Assembly: GCA_025057115.1 (NCBI GenBank)
Contig: JANWWZ010000012.1
Location: 26,677-90,676 of the forward strand
DNA: 64,000 bases
Direction: 5' to 3'
Source of the DNA: Bernardetiaceae bacterium
GTDB taxonomy: Bacteria > Bacteroidota > Bacteroidia > Cytophagales > Thermoflexibacteraceae
Both the position numbers and the translations under genes were made by a program. Below, one piece after another: positions 62,416 to 64,000 of this stretch. Position 1 is the stretch's first letter. The number at the start of each line of letters is the position of its first letter. Below the pieces are notes generated by a model. The model searched no databases and was not told the DNA's origin. It was given only the letters and a program-made list of their open reading frames with translations.

Positions 62416-64000
62416 CTATTTAAACGAATTCTCAATAAATGCAATTTCTTCTTCGGTTAAATCATACAACTGGTAAACCAACTGGTCTATTTGTTTTTCG
62501 AGCTCGCTGGTGTCTTTGCCTTCGGATTTGAGGGCGAGGATTTGGGTGACTAAGTCGGTTATTTCCGGAGTTTCTTCGGGGATATAAAATTCTTGAAAAA
62601 ATGTATGCTTCATTCTTACCCCTGTTTCTCCTAACCCACCGCCTCCATAAAAATTCTTTACTGCGTAGAAGAATAGCTTGCTGTTGAGTATAGCAACTAA
62701 AAATTTCAATTTAGTTCCGGTTATAATTCTCCCAGTATCCAAGCAAAAATATTTATCAAACTCGTCATACAAAAAAGATGAAAACTGTACCATTTCCTGA
62801 AATACAATCTTCTCCTTCTCAAATTCTTGGTAGTATGCGATTTGGTCTTGGGTTTCAAACCATTTATTACCCGTTTTTTTGCGTGTTTTTTGTTTTTGCC
62901 CGTTTTCGTCAATAAATTCTTCTCCTGTTTGGTGTAGTTTTTTTCCAAAAGATTTCAAATAATCTCTCACAGCAGGGTAATCGTCAATATTTAGTTTAAG
63001 TGCGGGAAAAGTGGCAATCAACCACAAATCTTGCCATTCGGCATGGTAGCGTTTGATGTCTCTGCCACGCAGCAGGGGCTTGATGATTTCGGCACTGCGG
63101 GGGTCTTGGGCAATCAGTTCGGCTCGCTTTTTCCCGTCAATGATAAAGGCTTCGTTATAGCCGGTTTTTATGCCGTAATTGATTTGAATGTCCCACTCTT
63201 TGAGGGGTTTTCCTTTGGCTTCTATTTTGGCTTTGATGCGTTGCTCAATGTCGGAGCTTATGGTCCAGCTCTCGGCACTGAGGTTTTTCAGCGTATGGTA
63301 GTGCAGGTGGTTGAGTTGTTCTATGTTTTTAGATTTAGATAAATCAACAGCTTGCAGTTGGTTTTGGTTGGGGGCTTTTTGAATGAGGAGGATATTGGTA
63401 TCTACCGTTGCACTTTCAAAAATGCCGCTGCCCAGGTCAATGAGTTTTTTGGGGTTGTATTGCAAAAAGAATTGTCGGGTAGATTTGCCATAGCCGGCGC
63501 GCATCCATTTGTTGGAGGTGATGTAGGTTAAAATTCCTTTTGATTTGAGCAGTTGAATGCCTTTTTCGTAGAACAGGGAATAAATATCGCCCGTACGTTC
63601 AAAAGTTTTGTAGCCTTGTTTTTCGTATGCTTTGGCCAGTTTGCCACCCTCTTTTTGCAGTTGGATATACGGTGGGTTTCCGATAATGATATCAAAACCA
63701 CTGTTCAGCTCCGGCAGGGATGTTGGGGGTACTTTTTTCTCCGACAGGGATGTCGGAGGTACTATGATGCCAAACATCCATTCAGGATCGAACCAGCCAC
63801 AGGATTGATTTTGATCATACGGGTCATAAGAGACTATTTGTTCAGCTACTTTGCTTGACCAGCCATCGGCTTTTAATAAATCGGCAATTTCTTTTCGCAG
63901 TTGTTTATCTTGCTTTTGCAATTTCAGTTTTTCTTTTCGGGTACTGGCTGTAAAATACTGGTGTCGCAGTTCTTTTAGCTGGTTTTCTTTTTCCTCTATC
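62416..64000 (-). CDS. Type IIG restriction-modification protein, Eco57I-like (cut by window edge)
   Basis: At least 528 residues; the frame is open to base 64000, so the start and the N-terminal nuclease part are beyond the window. The N6-adenine methyltransferase catalytic motif IV is GNPPYIQ, preceded by FDIII. Downstream are SNKWMRAGYGKSTRQFF and motifs for the target-recognition part (GYNEAFIIDG, then LLRGRDIKRYHAEW), as in Eco57I/TaqI-like enzymes, and the C-terminal helix (LEKQIDQLVYQLYDLTEEE) is the usual end. A 20-residue repeat insert (PPTSL twice) stands just before NPPY. It probably methylates and perhaps cuts DNA on its own. Confidence 0.85.
   Translation of the reverse strand, partial: IEEKENQLKELRHQYFTASTRKEKLKLQKQDKQLRKEIADLLKADGWSSKVAEQIVSYDPYDQNQSCGWFDPEWMFGIIVPPTSLSEKKVPPTSLPELNSGFDIIIGNPPYIQLQKEGGKLAKAYEKQGYKTFERTGDIYSLFYEKGIQLLKSKGILTYITSNKWMRAGYGKSTRQFFLQYNPKKLIDLGSGIFESATVDTNILLIQKAPNQNQLQAVDLSKSKNIEQLNHLHYHTLKNLSAESWTISSDIEQRIKAKIEAKGKPLKEWDIQINYGIKTGYNEAFIIDGKKRAELIAQDPRSAEIIKPLLRGRDIKRYHAEWQDLWLIATFPALKLNIDDYPAVRDYLKSFGKKLHQTGEEFIDENGQKQKTRKKTGNKWFETQDQIAYYQEFEKEKIVFQEMVQFSSFLYDEFDKYFCLDTGRIITGTKLKFLVAILNSKLFFYAVKNFYGGGGLGETGVRMKHTFFQEFYIPEETPEITDLVTQILALKSEGKDTSELEKQIDQLVYQLYDLTEEEIAFIENSFK
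63709..63763 (-). repeat. Tandem palindromic repeat inserted in the methylase gene
   Basis: Two 25-base units with a 30-base period. Unit two (63739-63763) contains CTCCGAC/GTCGGAG, a perfect 7-base palindrome around AGGGAT. Unit one (63709-63733) has the same plan with four changes. The 30-base period keeps the frame and encodes the repeated peptide VPPTSL. It lies 15 codons before the NPPY motif and looks like a small mobile palindromic element. Confidence 0.7.

Overview
The window looks like chromosomal DNA of a member of the Bacteroidota, most likely Cytophagia-like. Supporting signs are TAnnTTTG promoter boxes (for example in front of tRNA-Ala), a SusC-type TonB receptor with a carboxypeptidase-regulatory-like domain, outer-membrane barrels ending in Phe, DUF4296 and DUF4286 proteins, and the ctaA-ctaB-coxIII-coxIII-coxIV-sco-DUF420 cluster typical of this phylum. 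No insertion sequence, phage or plasmid gene is seen. The left 6 kb holds three decayed genes, and the right edge cuts a restriction-modification gene.

Layout. 1-6.1 kb: remnants of a ComF-like/DprA-like gene, an Rpn-type nuclease and an AAA-ATPase/PD-(D/E)XK protein, around a small secreted protein, a 1182-residue predicted outer-membrane barrel and tRNA-Ala(GGC). 6.1-10.9 kb: scoA without scoB, ansA, a BamA-like barrel, a DUF4296 lipoprotein and tatD. 11-16.3 kb: haem A/O synthesis and accessory or small subunits of an aa3-type cytochrome oxidase, closed by a terminator. 16.3-28.5 kb: a phosphoserine phosphatase-phosphoglycerate dehydrogenase fusion, tsaE-ald, a conserved helical unknown, pyruvate dehydrogenase E2 with two near-identical lipoyl domains, a sodium/solute symporter and asnB.

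28.7-37.5 kb is a co-directional type III-A CRISPR-Cas interference module: cas6, cas10 (HD and GGDD motifs intact), csm2, csm3, csm4, csm5, a Can2/Card1-like CARF nuclease and csx20. In this module Cas10 is expected to make cyclic oligoadenylate on target-RNA binding, the CARF nuclease to respond to it, and Csx20 probably to remove the signal. There is no cas1, cas2 or CRISPR array in the window, so crRNAs must come from elsewhere. Csm3 carries a charged helical insertion and Csm5 a C-terminal domain after a Ser/Glu-rich linker; these are the most unusual parts of the system.

37.5-49.9 kb, mostly on the minus strand: a glycosyltransferase-OppC-RsbU operon, an ExbB/ExbD operon with an extra small membrane protein, tRNA-Ser(GGA), a minimal AlbA_2 protein overlapping purQ, a K+/H+ antiporter, ung, DUF4286, fabH and a metallo-beta-lactamase-fold hydrolase. 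50-55.2 kb: a TonB-dependent receptor faces an ECF sigma/anti-sigma pair followed by two paralogous unknown proteins. 55.4-62.1 kb: a tetR-tolC-MFP-RND efflux operon with a clear inverted-repeat operator and a terminator. 62.4-64 kb: a type IIG (Eco57I-like) methylase/endonuclease, cut by the window edge and carrying an in-frame palindromic repeat insertion.
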